From: JBGRQA01 sp041725895
GTDB taxonomy: Bacteria; Bacteroidota; Bacteroidia; Bacteroidales; Marinifilaceae
Assembly (NCBI GenBank): GCA_041725895.1
Contig: JBGRQA010000004.1
Location: 124,001-188,000 of the forward strand
DNA length: 64,000 nt
Direction: 5' to 3'
The translations under genes and the position numbers were made by a program. Positions 63,712 through 64,000 of the stretch are shown piece by piece. Each line of letters opens with the position of its first letter. Positions within the stretch are counted from its first letter, which is position 1. The notes under the pieces were generated by a model, which saw only the letters and a program-made list of their open reading frames with translations, had not been told where the DNA came from and searched no databases.

Positions 63712-64000
63712 ATGAAAGTAAAGATACCCCTAAAAAAAGCAGTACTCGCTATTGTAGTATGCACCCTTATTGTGCAAAACACTTACTCAACCGTAAAAGA
63801 AGAAGTAAAAAAGGTAGAATGTTCAGTAGAGATAATGCCCAACTACCTATGGCATATTTTTGCTCTATCTAATCTTTGGAACCACGATTCAAGCAGGTAT
63901 TCCGACAGGTATAAAAATACCATCCCAAAAAAGGATAAGGATTTTATGTATGAGCATCGAGATCTAATCGCCTGGGGAAATGGAGCAACCGGAAAGTATA
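63712..64000 (+). CDS. Secreted protein of unknown function, cut by the window end
   Basis: An open frame of 96 codons from the ATG at 63712 to the end of the window, with no stop. It begins with a probable signal peptide (MKVKIPLKKAVLAIVVCTLI), then a hydrophilic region with NYLWHIFALSNLWNHD and ending near NGATGKY. I recognise no domain. The first cysteine is within the signal and no lipobox is evident. Further sequence is required to classify it. Confidence 0.6.
   Translation, partial: MKVKIPLKKAVLAIVVCTLIVQNTYSTVKEEVKKVECSVEIMPNYLWHIFALSNLWNHDSSRYSDRYKNTIPKKDKDFMYEHRDLIAWGNGATGKY

Noticed and set aside
1..64000. Prophage, insertion sequence or integrated element
   Set aside because: No transposase, integrase, phage structural gene or terminal inverted repeat was seen, and gene content is housekeeping throughout.

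Overview
The window is a chromosomal segment of a Bacteroidota bacterium, most likely an anaerobic or facultative marine member of the Marinilabiliales/Marinifilaceae type. This placement is an inference. It rests on several type IX secretion (T9SS) genes (gldJ, porU, porV, a PorP/SprF protein and PorE-like proteins), Bacteroidota-style promoters (TTTG - 19/20 bp - TAnnTTTG), modest GC content, AMP nucleosidase, the ResB/CcsA cytochrome maturation system and the nrfHA nitrite-ammonification genes. Gene density is high and the content is mostly housekeeping. I see no prophage, insertion sequence, CRISPR array or rRNA operon.

Layout. (1) 1-4.1 kb: a truncated efflux adaptor (HlyD/RND type) diverges from an NtrC-type sigma-54 activator and its membrane histidine kinase; the shared intergenic region holds a good sigma-54 promoter facing the adaptor and a perfect upstream palindrome. 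(2) 4.2-14.4 kb: a small DNA-binding protein, rex, tRNA-Val, folC, PIN-PhoH, ppx, mtaB, suhB-like, a lipid A acyltransferase and a glycosyltransferase. (3) 14.1-22.8 kb: gdx-like SMR exporter and murF, then the T9SS core gldJ divergent from porU-porV. (4) 22.9-31.8 kb: ispF, CoA-binding protein, thioredoxin-like protein, CapA-like protein, a zinc-ribbon coiled-coil protein, Nif3-like, MerR, M23 peptidase and alaS. (5) 31.8-41.1 kb: a respiratory nitrite ammonification locus (outer-membrane alginate-export-like barrel, nrfH, nrfA, resB, ccsA) divergent from a fused ResB-CcsA protein. (6) 41.2-52.9 kb: ChaN-like, a sodium:solute symporter, recR, a 2-oxoacid dehydrogenase E2, a PD40 protein ending in four SPOR-like repeats, GNAT, HsdR_N-like, amn and holA. 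(7) 52.9-56.7 kb: a second T9SS-related module (small type B cargo, PorP/SprF, PorE-like OmpA protein). (8) 56.7-64 kb: rhomboid, gmhB, class IV aminotransferase, an array of five 124-bp tandem repeats that runs into the 3' end of yqgE, NhaC-type antiporter, TlpA-like protein, a small lipoprotein and a truncated secreted protein.

How the parts work together. T9SS parts occur at three places: gldJ/porUV for secretion and sortase processing at the outer membrane, the SprF/PorE/type B cargo module for surface attachment, and a PorE-like protein in which SPOR repeats replace the OmpA domain. The nrf locus carries its own split haem lyase, probably for the unusual CxxCK haem of NrfA, while the fused copy may serve general cytochromes. 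The features that most merit follow-up are the SPOR-tailed PorE-like protein, the sigma-54 regulatory region, two intergenic arrays of 11-bp repeats that alternate ACTC and AGTC cores, the paired cytochrome maturation systems, and the 124-bp repeat array that supplies the last codons of yqgE.
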